Assembly: GCF_027409185.1 (NCBI RefSeq)
Contig: NC_084464.1
Coordinates: forward strand, 42,631,095-42,695,094
Direction of reading: 5' to 3'
Length of the DNA stretch: 64,000 nucleotides
DNA from: Cynocephalus volans
Taxonomy: Eukaryota > Chordata > Mammalia > Dermoptera > Cynocephalidae
Made by a program: the position numbers and the translations under genes. Below the pieces are notes generated by a model. The model searched no databases and was not told the origin of the DNA. It saw only the letters and a program-made list of their open reading frames with translations. How positions within the stretch are numbered: position 1 is the first letter of the stretch; each line of letters starts with the position of its first letter. This document shows positions 46,901 to 56,863 of this stretch, piece by piece.

Positions 46901-47752
46901 GACTTCATGAATACCACCCCAAAAGCACGGGCAACCAAAGGAAAAATAAACAAATGGGATTATATCAAACTAAAAAGCTTCTGCACAGCAAAAGAAACAA
47001 TTAACAGAGTTAAAAGACAACCAACAGAGTGGGAGAAAATATTTGCAAAATATACATCTGACAAAGGATTAATATCCAGAGTATACAAGGAACTCAAACA
47101 ACTTTACAAGAAGAAAACAAGCAACCCAATTAAAAAATGGGCAAAAGAGCTAAGTAGGCATTTCTCTAAGGAAGATATACAAATGGCCAACAGACATATG
47201 AAAAAATGCTCAACATCACTCAGCATCCTGGAAATGCAAATCAAAACCACACTGAGATACCATCTCACCCCAGTTAGGATGGCTAAAATCCAAAAGACTC
47301 TGAACGATAAATGCTGGCGAGGTTGCGGAGAAAAAGGAACTCTCATACATTGTTGGTGGGACTGCAAAATGGCGCAGCCTCTATGGAAAATGGTATGGAG
47401 GTTCCTCAAACAATTGCAGATAGATCTACCATACGACCCAGCTATCCCACTGTTGGGAATATACCCAGAGGAATGGAAATCATCAAGTCGAAGGTATACC
47501 TGTTCACCAATGTTCATCGCAGCACTCTTTACAATAGCCAAGAGTTGGAACCAGCCCAAATGTCCATCATCACATGAGTGGATACAGAAAATGTGGTACA
47601 TCTACACAATGGAATACTACTCAGCTATAAAAATGAATGAAATACTGCCATTTGCAACAACATGGATGGACCTTGAGAGAATTATATTAAGTGAAACAAG
47701 TCAGACACAGAAAGAGAAATACCACATATTCTCAGTTATTGCTGGGAGCTAA
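43930..47752 (+). pseudogene. L1 copy 2 ORF2, endonuclease part broken
   Basis: The start codon reads ATA (43930-43932). A one-base loss near 44056 shifts the frame in the QETHL motif, TGA (44139-44141) replaces an Arg codon, TAG (44385-44387) replaces a Leu codon, and a one-base loss near 45115 shifts the frame again. From 45209 to 47752 the frame is open (847 codons): reverse transcriptase with FADD and the C-terminal Cys cluster are intact. The endonuclease is therefore lost while the polymerase frame survives. Confidence 0.93.
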
Positions 47753-47967
47753 AAATTAATATATAAATTCACACACACACACACACACAAAAAAAAAACG
47801 GGGGGGGGAGAGGATATAACAACCACAATTACTTGAAGTTCATACGACAAGCAAACAGAGGGGACATCATTCGGGCGGAGGGAGAAGGGAGGGAGGTTTT
47901 GGTGATGGGCAACAATAATCAGCCACAATGTATATTGACAAAATAAAATTTAAAAAAAATAAAAAAA

Positions 47968-47978
47968 GAAATAAGACA
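47968..47978. repeat. Target site duplication of L1 copy 2, right copy
   Basis: GAAATAAGACA, identical to 40819-40829. Confidence 0.85.
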
Positions 47979-48340
47979 GACACAATGGACAAATCCTGTA
48001 TGATTCCATATATACCTAGAGTAGTCCAACTCATTCACAGAGATAGAAAGTAAAATGGTGGTTGCCGGGATGGTGGGAGATGGGAATGTGGAGTTATTAT
48101 TTAATGGGTACAGAGTTTCGGTTTGTTAAGATGAAAACGTTTCAGAGGTGAATGATGGTGATGGTTGTACAAGAATGTGAGTATACTTAATGCCACAGAA
48201 CTTACACTTAGAATGTTTAAAATGGTAAATTTATGTTATATATATTGTCTTACAATAAAAAATGAAGGCAAAATGAAGCCTTTCTTCAGACACATAAAAG
48301 TGGAAAGAATTTATTACTGGCAGACCTGCAGTACAATAAA
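47979..48340 (+). mobile_element. 3' end of the old L1 interrupted by copy 2
   Basis: GACAAATCCTGTATGATTCCATATATACC, AGTAAAATGGTGGTTGCCGGG and GGTGATGGTTGTACAAGAATGTG are the 3'UTR of older mammalian L1 (L1MA/L1MB type). Confidence 0.85.
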
Positions 48341-48373
48341 TGTTTAAGAAGGTCCTTCAAAACGGGCAGGTGG

Positions 48374-48790
48374 TAGGCTGTCCGGTTAGTTCAGTTGATT
48401 AGAGCGCAGCCTTGTAACACAAGGTCAAGGATTCGGTTCTGCAGGGAAATAAAAGAGGGCACGTGGCGTCCATGTTGTCCTGATCCTGGGGTACAGCCCT
48501 AGCCTTGACAGCCTGGCCTGGGCATGTGTTTATCAGGTTACATCGCACAGATGCACCACAGGATGCCACATATGGCATCCCAGTGGGCTCAGGGCAGAGA
48601 CCCACTGCCTGTGCATGGTGAGTCAATACAAAGGCTCACACACTCACATGCACACATTCACTCCCTACTAATTCTTGCCTTTGATTACAGCCTCTAGTCT
48701 GTCACCACCACTCAGTGTTGACAAAGCAAAATACAAAAAAAAAAAAAGAAGAAGAAGAAAAGAAAGAAAGAAAAAAAGATAGTACTTCAA
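48374..48790 (+). mobile_element. tRNA-Ile-type SINE head with unrelated body and A-rich tail
   Basis: CTGTCCGGTTAGTTCAGTTGATTAGAGCGCAG (A box) and ACACAAGGTCAAGGATTCGG (B box) form a CYN-like head at 48379-48440. Instead of the usual short tail, about 280 bp of unrelated sequence follow, then an A/GAA-rich run at 48734-48778. It may be a composite retroposon or two adjacent events. Confidence 0.5.
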
Positions 48791-48965
48791 GTAAAGAAGA
48801 ATAAAAATATGGAATGAAGAGCAACAGAAATGGTAACTACATGAGATTTTTTCTTCTTTTATTTAAATCTCTTTAAAAGATAATTGATTATTTAAACAAA
48901 AATTACAACAATGTAGTGCAGGATTTCTAACATAGATAAAAGTAAAATGCATGGCAGTAGCACTA
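48791..48965. other. Short AT-rich spacer
   Basis: Nothing recognised. Confidence 0.4.
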
Positions 48966-49332
48966 AGGCCATGTTATAGGTTGATTTGTGTCCCTCCAAA
49001 AAGAAATGTTAAAGTCCTAATCTCCAGTACCTAAAAATGTGACCTTATTTGGAAATAGGGTCTTTGCAGATTTAACTAAGTTACAATGAGGTCATTAGGG
49101 TGGGCCCTAATCCACTATGATTGGTGACTTTATTAAAAGGAGAAATTTCAACATAGACATGTACAGAAGGAAGACTAGGAGATGACACAGGGAAGAAAAC
49201 CATGTGAAGAGCGGGTAGGCTGAGAGCCAAGGAACACGAAGAATTGGTGGCTACCACCAGAAGCTAGGAAGAGACAAGGAAGGGTCCTACCTGGAGTATC
49301 AGATGGAGCATGACCTGCCAACACCACTGTAG
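48966..49332 (+). mobile_element. MLT1C/D-like LTR, truncated
   Basis: GTGTCCCTCCAAAAAGAAATG, AAAGTCCTAATCTCCAGTACC, GTGACCTTATTTGGAAATAGGGTCTTTGCAG and TTAGGGTGGGCCCTAATCC are the MLT1 pattern. It runs to GACCTGCCAACACCACTGTA, where class I sequence begins abruptly. Confidence 0.85.
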
Positions 49333-49720
49333 GGGAGGACCAGATCCAGGTCACAGAGCATGTAGAGTGCAGGCCAGTAGAAGGGTGGGTACCTTCCAGA
49401 AGTGGGCAGCTGTGGTGGTGCCTTCTGGGAAGGGCAGAGATCATGTGCCATGCACAGCACAAGGGGCTTCCAGGCCCCTTATACTGATGTGGGGTGAGAA
49501 GCGAGACGGGGCTGGAGCCTCTTCTAAGGGAAAGGAGGGACTCTCCCATGCTCCTTCTGAGAGTCAGGGCTGAGATTTGGGGCTCAGGTCCTCTCACCTG
49601 CCTTTCCCTGGTCAATACTGTCTTCTCAGCCATCAGTCCCCGTCATGGGAGTCATTGCAGGCCTGGTTGTCTTTAGACCTGTGGTCTAAAGGAAGAAGAG
49701 CTCAGGTAGAAAGTGGTGGG
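49333..49720 (+). pseudogene. MHC class I fragment: part of alpha3 exon, intron 4, membrane exon
   Basis: GGGGAGGACCAGATCCAGGTC starts in the CD8-loop region of the alpha3 exon; TACCTTCCAGAAGTGGGCAGCTGTGGTGGTGCCTTCTGGGAAGGGCAGAGATC is nearly identical to the intact gene at 24010-24062. Small deletions shift the frame. Intron 4 is recognisable, then a membrane exon (AGTCCCCGTCATGGGAGTCATTGCAGGCCTGGTTGTC) with an internal deletion and a stop, ending CTCAGGTAGAAAG at a donor site. Exons 1-3 and 6-8 are not present nearby. A second class I gene, later reduced by rearrangement, is the simplest reading. Confidence 0.9.
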
Positions 49721-49734
49721 AATTTGTGTATCTG

Positions 49735-50105
49735 CTATAGACTGAGTGGTTGAGTTGCTCCTTGAGTCAACCCCAAATTCATATGTTGAAACCTAATCCT
49801 CAATGTGATGATATTTGGTGGTGGAACCTTTGGGAGGTGATTAGGTCTTGAGGGTGGAAGCCTTCATGAATGAGATTAGTGCCCTTATAAAAGAGATCCC
49901 AGAGAGCTCCCTCACCCCTTCCACTAAATTCCACTATGTAAAGACACAGCGAAAAGATAGCTGGCTGTTAACTATGAAGTGGGCCCTCACCAGACACTGA
50001 ATCTGCCAGCACCTCAGCCTCCAGAAGTGTGAGAAATAACTTCTGTTGTTTAAGCCTCCCAGTCTGTGGTATTTCTGTTAGAGCAGCCCAAATAGACTCA
50101 GTACT
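49735..50105 (+). mobile_element. MLT1A-like LTR
   Basis: CAAATTCATATGTTGAAACCTAATCCTCAATGTGATG, TTATAAAAGAGATCCCAGAGAGC, CTCCAGAAGTGTGAGAAATAAC and CCCAGTCTGTGGTATTTCTG..AGACTCAGTA. It sits 15 bp after the class I fragment. Confidence 0.85.
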
Positions 50106-50624
50106 TCACTTGCGAGTCCTGCATCCCAAGTAGTCAAATTGCCCCATCACCTGCCTCTGTTTCTGCTGAGTCAGAGATAATGACACCCAGATGTGCAGGA
50201 AAGCCCAGGCAGGGGCCTGGCTGGCAGGGGGACAAGGCCTCAGCCTGGTTAAAATCTGTCTTTATGGAGCCTAGGGATGAACAAGGAGGCTACTTGGAAG
50301 TGGAGGCCTCAAGAGCATGCTAAGAGGCTTTAGTCTGGAAGCCGAGGCTGGAGGCTGGACAAGGGTCAAGCTCCATTTCACCCAGGCTGGTCAGTCCTCT
50401 TGGCCATTTCTGAGGGGCAGGTGCTGGACCTGAGTCCATATCTTGCCTAATCCTCCTTAGGATGCTCAGACTCCCTGGACAGGGCAAGAACTAGAAGAGG
50501 ATCCAATCTCCTCTGATACAGGTGGAGATTTGTGGACAAGAAGCTGATTTCCTGAAACCACGTTCTTCTTATAAAATTGATATGAAGATATTTCTGAATT
50601 TATTAAATTTACTAAGCCATCTAT
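50106..50624. other. Unique-looking sequence
   Basis: No repeat or gene recognised. It could be flanking DNA of the lost class I gene. Confidence 0.35.
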
Positions 50625-51670
50625 GGCTTTTTAAATTGTGGTAAAATACACATATAACAAAATGTACCATCTTGATCATTTTTAGGTGCACTGTTAGTGG
50701 CATTAAATACATTTACACTGTTGTGCTACCATCACCACTATCTATCCACAGAACTCTTCATCTTCACCTTAGAAAACTAAAACTCTGTACCTATTAAGCA
50801 ATAGCCCCCTAGCTCCTGGCTAGAACCATTCTACTTTCCACCTCTGTGAATTTGTTTTTCCTGCAGCTGACGGGTACAGGGATCCAAACCCTTGACCTTG
50901 GTGTTATAACACTGTGCTCTAACCAACTGAGCCACCTGGCCAGCCCTTTCTCTATGAATTTGACCGCCCTAATACTTCATATAAGTAGAATCATAGACTA
51001 CTTGTTCTTTTGTAACTGGCTTATTTCACTTAGCATAATGTGCTCAAGATTCATCTATGTTATAGCATGTGTCAGAATTTCCCTACTTCTTAAGGCTAAA
51101 TAATATCCACTATATGTATATATCATATTTTATTTATTCATCTTTTGATGGATACTCGGGTTGCTTCCACCTTTTGGCTGTTGCAAATAACGCTGCTATG
51201 GACAGAAGTGTACAAATATCTCTTTGACTTCTGCTTTCACTTCTTTTGGGTATATACCCCAGAGTAAAATTGTTGAGTCATATGGTTATTCCGTTTTTAA
51301 TTTTTTGAGGAATCTTTGTACCGTTTCCATAGCAGCTGCACCATTGTACAGTACCAGCAACACTACAGAAAGGTTCCAGTTACTTCACATCCTTGACAAC
51401 ACTTGCTGATTTAGTAGCCATCCTAATGGATGTGAGGTGATATCTCACTATGGTTTTAATTTGCATTTTCCTGATGATTGGTAATGCTGAGCAACTTTTC
51501 ATGTGCTTATTGGCTTCTTGTTTATCTTTGGAGAAATGTCAATTCAAATCCTGTACCCATTTTTTAATCAGATTGTTTTGTTGTTGTTGAATTGTAGTTC
51601 TTTGTACATTCTGGATGTTAACCCCTTATCAAATACATGATTTGCAAATAGTCTATGATGTTTTGATAAA
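50625..51670 (-). mobile_element. Old L1 3' end, antisense, split by a SINE
   Basis: TGTGGTAAAATACACATATAACAAAATGTACCATCTTGATC is the antisense 3'UTR of an old L1 (L1M type). After the SINE it continues with antisense ORF2 C-terminal text (TTTCACTTAGCATAATGTGCTCAAG, TTTTGGGTATATACCCCAGAG, CATCCTAATGGATGTGAGGTG). Confidence 0.88.
50858..50946 (-). mobile_element. CYN-type SINE, monomer
   Basis: Reverse complement gives GGGCTGGCCAGGTGGCTCAGTTGGTTAGAGCACAGTG and a B box AAGGTCAAGGGTTTGGATCC. CTCTGTGAATTTG before and CTCTATGAATTTG after it form a target duplication. Confidence 0.9.
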
Positions 51671-51913
51671 GTCAGTCACTTCTACAGTTGGTCTAATTCA
51701 ACATATATTGTAGAGAGAGTATGAGAGGGAAAGAGAGAAAGATATGGAGTCTTTTGTTTTGGGGTGTGGGTTTTGGTTTTCTTTTGCCTTGCTTTTTATT
51801 TTGGTGTTTCACTTTGTCTGTTTTGTAAAAAAAAATTCTGGGCATAGCATACCAAAATATTACAAAGAAAAAATCCACAATACCTACTATCACTCGGTGT
51901 ATGTATATATGTG

Positions 51914-51960
<47 letters not shown>

Positions 51961-52580
51961 ATATATATACATCTCCAGGCTTTTTACACCCAAAAACCCA
52001 CATTATACTGTTAAAATGTAATTCTGAAATATCAGGATCAAAGTACAAATGCAGTTTTTTACACTGCCCTTTCCCTTATTATTATTACACAGTCATTTCT
52101 CATATCATGTTTTAACCTTCAAAACTTGATTTTACTGACCTCATTTTATTTGAGTGGTATTTAGCATAAAGACCACTTTTTAGTGTTGAATATATAAAAA
52201 TGTATACACAAATATACTTTTTTATACTATTGGAAATAACGCTCTGATGTTCAAATTCCTTTTTTGCAAATATTTCGACCATATATGCAGCAGTAAAATT
52301 ACTGGATAAACAATCATAAACATTTATATATCCCTTGTTGTGCTGATACATTTGCCAATCTGCTTTCTAGAGCTACTTAAGTGGATTTATATTTACAAAG
52401 GTGCCTACCTCACCAAACACAAAAACATGGGTATCCTCTTTAAGTTCAAAACAAGAAAGCAGGTGAAAAGATAGATAAATTTGCCAATGCTGTGCCATTT
52501 TTTGGACTCCGGGATTTCTTCGTTTTTTATTCTTTGTTTTGCTTTATTAGAGATCATTTTCATACTTAAAAAAAATTTTT
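51671..52580. other. AT-rich sequence with a (TG)n microsatellite
   Basis: (TG)n at about 51919-51951, with TATATG flanks. The 123-codon frame across it (51744-52115) owes its length to the repeat. Nothing else recognised. Confidence 0.5.
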
Positions 52581-52582
52581 TT

Positions 52583-52665
52583 TTCACATGGGAAAGCGTG
52601 GTTCTGGTAACACCAAGGTCACGGGTTCAGATCCCGGTACCAGCCAGCAAACAAAAAAAAATTTT
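52583..52665 (+). mobile_element. CYN-type SINE, 5'-shortened
   Basis: AAAGCGTGGTTCTGGTAACACCAAGGTCACGGGTTCAGATCCCGGTACCAGCC keeps a strong B box (GGTCACGGGTTCAGATCC) but the A box is missing. An A-rich tail follows. Confidence 0.8.
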
Positions 52666-52714
52666 TTTTGTTTTATTTTCCTATCTGTCGATGGTTTTTT
52701 TATTTGGGATCATT

Positions 52715-52787
52715 ATCTTTTTTTCCCTTCCTTCCTTCCTTCCTTCCCTCCCTCCCTCCCTCCCTCCCTCCCTCCTTTCTTTCTTCT
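52715..52787. repeat. Pyrimidine microsatellite (CTTC)n(CTCC)n
   Basis: Alternating CCTT and CCCT repeats at 52729-52777 with T-rich edges. Confidence 0.9.
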
Positions 52788-52865
52788 AGATAGAATAAGT
52801 TTTCTGCATTTGTTCCAATAAATTAAACAAAACAATAGTCTTTTTTTTTCGTAGAAAAAGAAACC

Positions 52866-52973
52866 ATAACGCAATTTACTTCCCCCCCTCCCCCCGCTGG
52901 TCGGTACTGGATCACAACCTGTGACCTTGAGATTATAAAGCTGCCCTGTACCCAACTGAGCTAACCAGCCAGC
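52866..52973 (-). mobile_element. CYN-type SINE, monomer
   Basis: Reverse complement reads GCTGGCTGGTTAGCTCAGTTGGGTACAG and AATCTCAAGGTCACAGGTTGTGATCC. AACGCAATTTA before and AACGAAATTTA after it form a target duplication with one mismatch. Confidence 0.9.
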
Positions 52974-53199
52974 TACAACGAAATTTAAAAACTGTCAGGC
53001 TGTTAAAAAGAGCTCGTTTGACCTCTTCCGCACCCGACCAAGACAGGCCCCCTCCCTTGGCTTGCGAGCCTTGGCGAAGATTGGACCGTACCCTGACGGT
53101 GATGGCATTTGGTGGTTAAAGTGACTTGGGCGCATCCCGAGAACAAGGTCTGGTCACACGTTCACACTGGGGGGCAGGAGGAGAGGACATCAAACAGAG

Positions 53200-54750
53200 A
53201 CCACATGCTGCGCGGGATGGGCACCGGGAGAAGCGGTTTGGACAAGGGACATTTACAAACAAGCACGGAGAGCACAACAGTTTTATTCACAAATACACGG
53301 CAGTCCTTCAAGTTTTCAAGTTTCATAAAAAGGAGGAGTGGAGGGGAGAGGGGGAGAAAAAGCCCAACAAACCAAACAAAAAGAAAAAAAGAAACCAAAC
53401 ATTTTTTTTAAAAAGTGATAAATCAGATTAACGACACAACTGTATCGCTCCAAAGACAACAGAGTTGTAGTCACACACGGTCTATGGTCTGTACACCAAT
53501 TACAGAGGTGGCCACGCAGAGGAAAGGGGTTCACAGCTGTGCTTTAGAGGTGTCCGGCCACACCCGGCACCCCCGTGCGCGGAAGCCACGTGCTCTCGCA
53601 CCCCCACGCCCGGCCACACGCGCGCTCGCACGGCCACGCGCAGGGACGCCTGCCCGGCCGCAGGCGAAGGGAAGCGGGTCTCGCCAGTCCGCGTCCTACT
53701 CTGTGTGGTGATCGGCGGCGGTACCGTCCTAGACGCCGGGGTCGAGGGACTTCCACCGCTTCCCTCTGGGGAAGACGCGGGCGATGGAGCCGAATGCCAT
53801 CTTCTCTCTCCTCTTTTCCCGTCTTTGGTCTTCAAGACCGTCTAGTGACTTACTGTACAATAGGGTTGAGCAGGTTCTTCTGAACCGGACCTGGACCGTC
53901 GCCGTTGCAGACAGAGTGCGTCCGGTGTCGAGGGGAGCTGATGTCGCTCGGTGTGGACGACCGGTGGCCTTCGGCGGCAGATGCGTCGGAGATGACGGAG
54001 GGCTGCCACGAGTGGCAGGGCTCACCCTGACCGCTTGCCGGCCTGCAGGGTGCGGGGCAAGGGCGCGAGTGGTAGAGCGACTGCTGGCCCCGCCGGATGG
54101 CTGCGGCCGGCGGGAGGTCTGCCCGCACCACTCACTCCTGGTTGCCGGGGAGCGCCGTCTCGCCCGGCGTGGCGAGTGGATGCTGCTTGGAGACGGCCTC
54201 GATCGGAATCGCTAAGGATTGCGTGGCCATGGCCAGCTCGGCCTCCAGCTCCTTCACCCGGTTGTCCCTGAGGTCCATCCGGGGGCGCAGGGCCGTGGCG
54301 TGGTCCGGGGCCCCGTCCGCGGCCTCCGTGGCGTGGCGCTGCAGCTCCCGCTTCTCGCGCTCCAGCAGGGCCTCCTCCTCGGCCAGGGCTTTGAGCGCGT
54401 CCTCGCTGTCCTTGCAGTGCTGCTCCTAGCTGCGGGCGAAGTCGCGGAGCTGCTCCTCGCGGCTCTCCGGCGTGGCGTCCGTGTGGCTCCCCAAGTCTGT
54501 CTTCTCACCCTTTAAGCGCTTTCGATCGGCTTTCACGGCCTGCGAGGCTTCTGTGGCCCTGGAGAGCTCCTGTTCCCTCGGGACCCGCTGGACACTGAGC
54601 TCGGTGGCTGAGAGGACCTCGAAGGACTTGCCGCCCTGCGACTCCTCCAGCATCTTCTTCGTGTGCTGGAGAAGGTGATCTTCCACCTGGAGCCGACGCC
54701 CTTCTTCCCGCGGGAGCACGCGCTGGCTGCAGCCGCCATCCGCTCGAACG
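53200..54750 (-). pseudogene. KAZN: KAZN (kazrin) processed pseudogene, short isoform
   Basis: Minus-strand, intronless copy of kazrin, a coiled-coil cytoskeletal and junction-associated scaffold. In order: REEGRRLQVEDHLLQHTKKM, LEESQGGKSFEVLSATEL, VKADRKRLKGEKTDL, SREEQLRDFARS followed by TAG (54427-54429), EDALKALAEEEALLEREKRE, RVKELEAELAMATQSLA, LPGNQE followed by TGA where Trp is expected, PSVISDASAAEGHRSSTPSD, SPRHRTHSVCNGD, PVQKNLLNPIVQ, GSIARVFPRGKRWKSLDPGV followed by stop and DGTAADHHTE. The last part is the C-terminal exon of short kazrin isoforms; the coding end lies near 53683. A 3'UTR probably continues toward 53200 or beyond. Frameshifts and stops make it non-coding. The source transcript was the short isoform without SAM domains. 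Confidence 0.93.
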
Positions 54751-55060
54751 GAGGATGCGCGGGCGCGGGGCGGATCGCCGGGCTTCGCCGTGTCCGGGCA
54801 CGGCTCGCAGGTTGCGGGCCCCGGCTGCACACCGCGGCGCTGGGGGCTCCTACGGCGGGTACCGGGCTCACCTTCCCCGAGGCTTCCGCCGCATCCCGGC
54901 GCAGCCAGCCGCCGCCCGCGCCTCCCTCCCGGCCGCCCGCGCGCGCCGGCCCAGGGCTCTCGGTCCCGCCCACGCCTGGCCGTCCGCGGCCGCCGCACGC
55001 GAGGAATTCGGCCGCGGAGCCTCTCACGTGGGAACGACTCCCAGCCCCTAATGGGTTTGT
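54751..55060 (-). other. Very GC- and CpG-rich block upstream of the KAZN copy
   Basis: Dense CpG continuing from the retrocopy up to CACGTGGGAACGACTCCC, then an abrupt change to AT-rich DNA near 55045-55060. Most likely the N-terminal codons and 5'UTR of the retroposed KAZN mRNA. No target duplication identified. Confidence 0.5.
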
Positions 55061-55179
55061 AAGCATGCCTTATGTTTATCCAAAGTGCAAAGATGTTTAT
55101 TGTCTCTAACAGTATCCGCTAGTTGTGGAAAATAATCAGAGATCGCTGAAGGGTATTATAATTTTATTTCAGAACTAAA

Positions 55180-55365
55180 ATAGAAGTCAATATGTGTTGA
55201 ACACTTACAGTGTGTCAGGAACTTCGCTGATGACCTTATATGCATTATTTTATTTAAATCATGAGGTAAGTAGTTATTAATCCTACTTTACAGATGAAGA
55301 AACTGAAACTTAGAATGTTTAATTAACTTGCCTGTAATCACAAAGCTAGGAAGCAGAAAATATCC
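55180..55365 (+). mobile_element. MIR SINE
   Basis: TGTTGAACACTTACAGTGTGTCAGGAACTTCG, TATGCATTATTTTATTTAAATC, CTTTACAGATGAAGAAACTGAAACTTAG and AACTTGCCTGTAATCACAAAGCTAGG follow the MIR core. Confidence 0.88.
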
Positions 55366-56130
55366 TAGTAAGACCCACTGAAATGAGTAAGACCAGATCC
55401 CTACCCATAGGGACACAAACCAAGGCTAACCCTTACAGAGCCTCCCATCTGGGGACCAAGGTATGCACAGGAGACCTCCAAACCCTCCATCTGTTGATGG
55501 AGAACACTTGGCTGAAGCCTCAGGGTCCTCAAGCGAGTGGCTGAGATTCTGGAGCCAGGGTCCTCAAAAGAAAACATCCATTGTCAGTTTTATTGACCCT
55601 GTGCCTTTCCCTTCAGAGTCAGATCTTGTCCTCAAGAGGGGGTGTTCACCCCATCTGCGAGACAGGGAAATATGAGGATACTTCCAAAAAAGACATGGAA
55701 AGATTTGTATAATCTTCTAATTCTATTTTTCCGTATAATCTTAGGTGATCAAAGAGCCTGGGTGACTCCAGATAGTGTCCTAGTGGCAAAAGCAGACCAT
55801 CGGAGGAGTGTCCCCATCAGATTCCGAAACTCAGGAAAAGCTCTGCCTCTAAACTTTCACCAGACGGTTGTCAATAACATTTGGCAAATGTGGAAATCAC
55901 ACCAGATCACTTCCCCACTGCCTCATTCAAAGTCAGGCCTCTCTCAACAGGTACAGTGGGTATGGGGCCAATATAAATCCAAGAGGATGATCTCCAGCAA
56001 CAATCCTCTCAGTGAAAGACAGTGTGTCTGTTTCATTACAGAGAGAAGAATTCCTCAGAGTGTGGGAGGAAGACATGCAGCCCAGGTTCTTCCTCTTCCA
56101 GCACATATCAAACTGTATGAGATGCAGTGA
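55366..56130 (+). other. Unidentified sequence with a 162-codon open frame
   Basis: The frame at 55642-56130 (plus) runs through KTWKDLYNLLILFF, GDQRAWVTPDSVLVAKAD, NFHQTVVNNIWQMWKSH and ends KLYEMQ. I recognise no family. Its length in AT-balanced DNA is mildly notable, and a remnant of an old element is possible. Not called as a gene. Confidence 0.3.
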
Positions 56131-56336
56131 AGCAGTACTTAGAGAAAAACTGTTATCTTTAAGTGCCTATATTAGAAAAGAATAAAGGTCTCAAATTAAT
56201 AACTTAGCTTCTGCCATAAGAAACTAGAAAAGGGAAGAAAAAAATTAAACCCGAAGCATGCAGAAGAAAGTAAGTAAGAGCAAAAATCGATGGAATAGAA
56301 AATGAAATGAACAATAGGGAAGATCAGTGATATTGA

Positions 56337-56484
56337 GGGCCGAGCCCGTGGCGCACTCGGGAGAGTGCGGCGCTGGGAGGGCAGCTACGCTCCCTCCGTG
56401 GGTTCGGATCCTATATAGGAATGGCCGGTGCACTCCCTGGCTGAGTGCCGGTCACGAAAAAGACAAAAAAAAAAAAAAAAAAAA
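56337..56484 (+). mobile_element. CYN-type SINE with 16-bp target duplication
   Basis: GGGCCGAGCCCGTGGCGCACTCGGGAGAGTGCGGCGC head, GTGGGTTCGGATCCTATATAGGAATGGCCGG middle, GTGCCGGTCACGAAAAAGAC end and a poly(A). AGATCAGTGATATTGA at 56321-56336 recurs at 56485-56500. Compared with 9796-9954 it is a different subfamily (CGC-rich anticodon-arm region). Confidence 0.95.
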
Positions 56485-56863
56485 AGATCAGTGATATTGA
56501 AAGTTAGTTCTATTAAAAAAATAAGTAAATTTTATAAACTAGCTAGATTGGTGAAGATAAAAGGACACTACTAATGTCAGAAATAAAACAGTACATCAGT
56601 ACAGACTGCTTGGATCTTCAAAGGATAATAAGGAAATATTATTAATAACTTTGTGCCAGTAAATTTGGCAATCTAAATGAAACAATTTCCTTGAAAGACA
56701 AAAATTATGAAAACTGAGTCAAGAAGAAATAAGAAACATGTTCAGCCCCCTACCAATTGTAGAAATTAAATTAGTAAATGAAAACCTTCCCATAGAGGAA
56801 ACTTCAGGTTCAGAAGTCTTCACTGATGAATTTTATCAAACACATAATTAAGAAACAACATGA

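Larger units (their letters stand above)
40830..47967 (+). mobile_element. Full-length L1, copy 2, with extra 5' sequence
   Basis: A 7.1-kb plus-strand L1. The standard 5' end (CGGAGTCTTCAAGATGGCGG) begins near 41122, but the target duplication lies about 290 bp further upstream, so the insert carries additional sequence at its 5' end. ORF1 and ORF2 have a few lesions only. The 3'UTR has a (CA)n run (47770-47789), a G-run, the polypurine tract and a tail. It is close to copy 1 in sequence but no longer able to encode ORF2p. Confidence 0.93.

Noticed and set aside
49310-49573. Expressed short class I protein
   Set aside because: Exons missing, frame broken, start not in a class I leader.
51919-51951. 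(TG)n run as a regulatory Z-DNA element
   Set aside because: An ordinary microsatellite with no gene nearby; no support for a role.
52585-52665. Functional tRNA gene from the strong B box
   Set aside because: No A box, no cloverleaf and an A-rich tail; a SINE.
54426-54998. 190-codon frame as a new GC-rich gene
   Set aside because: Its C-terminal half is kazrin coiled coil and the same frame continues past a TAG with kazrin sequence.
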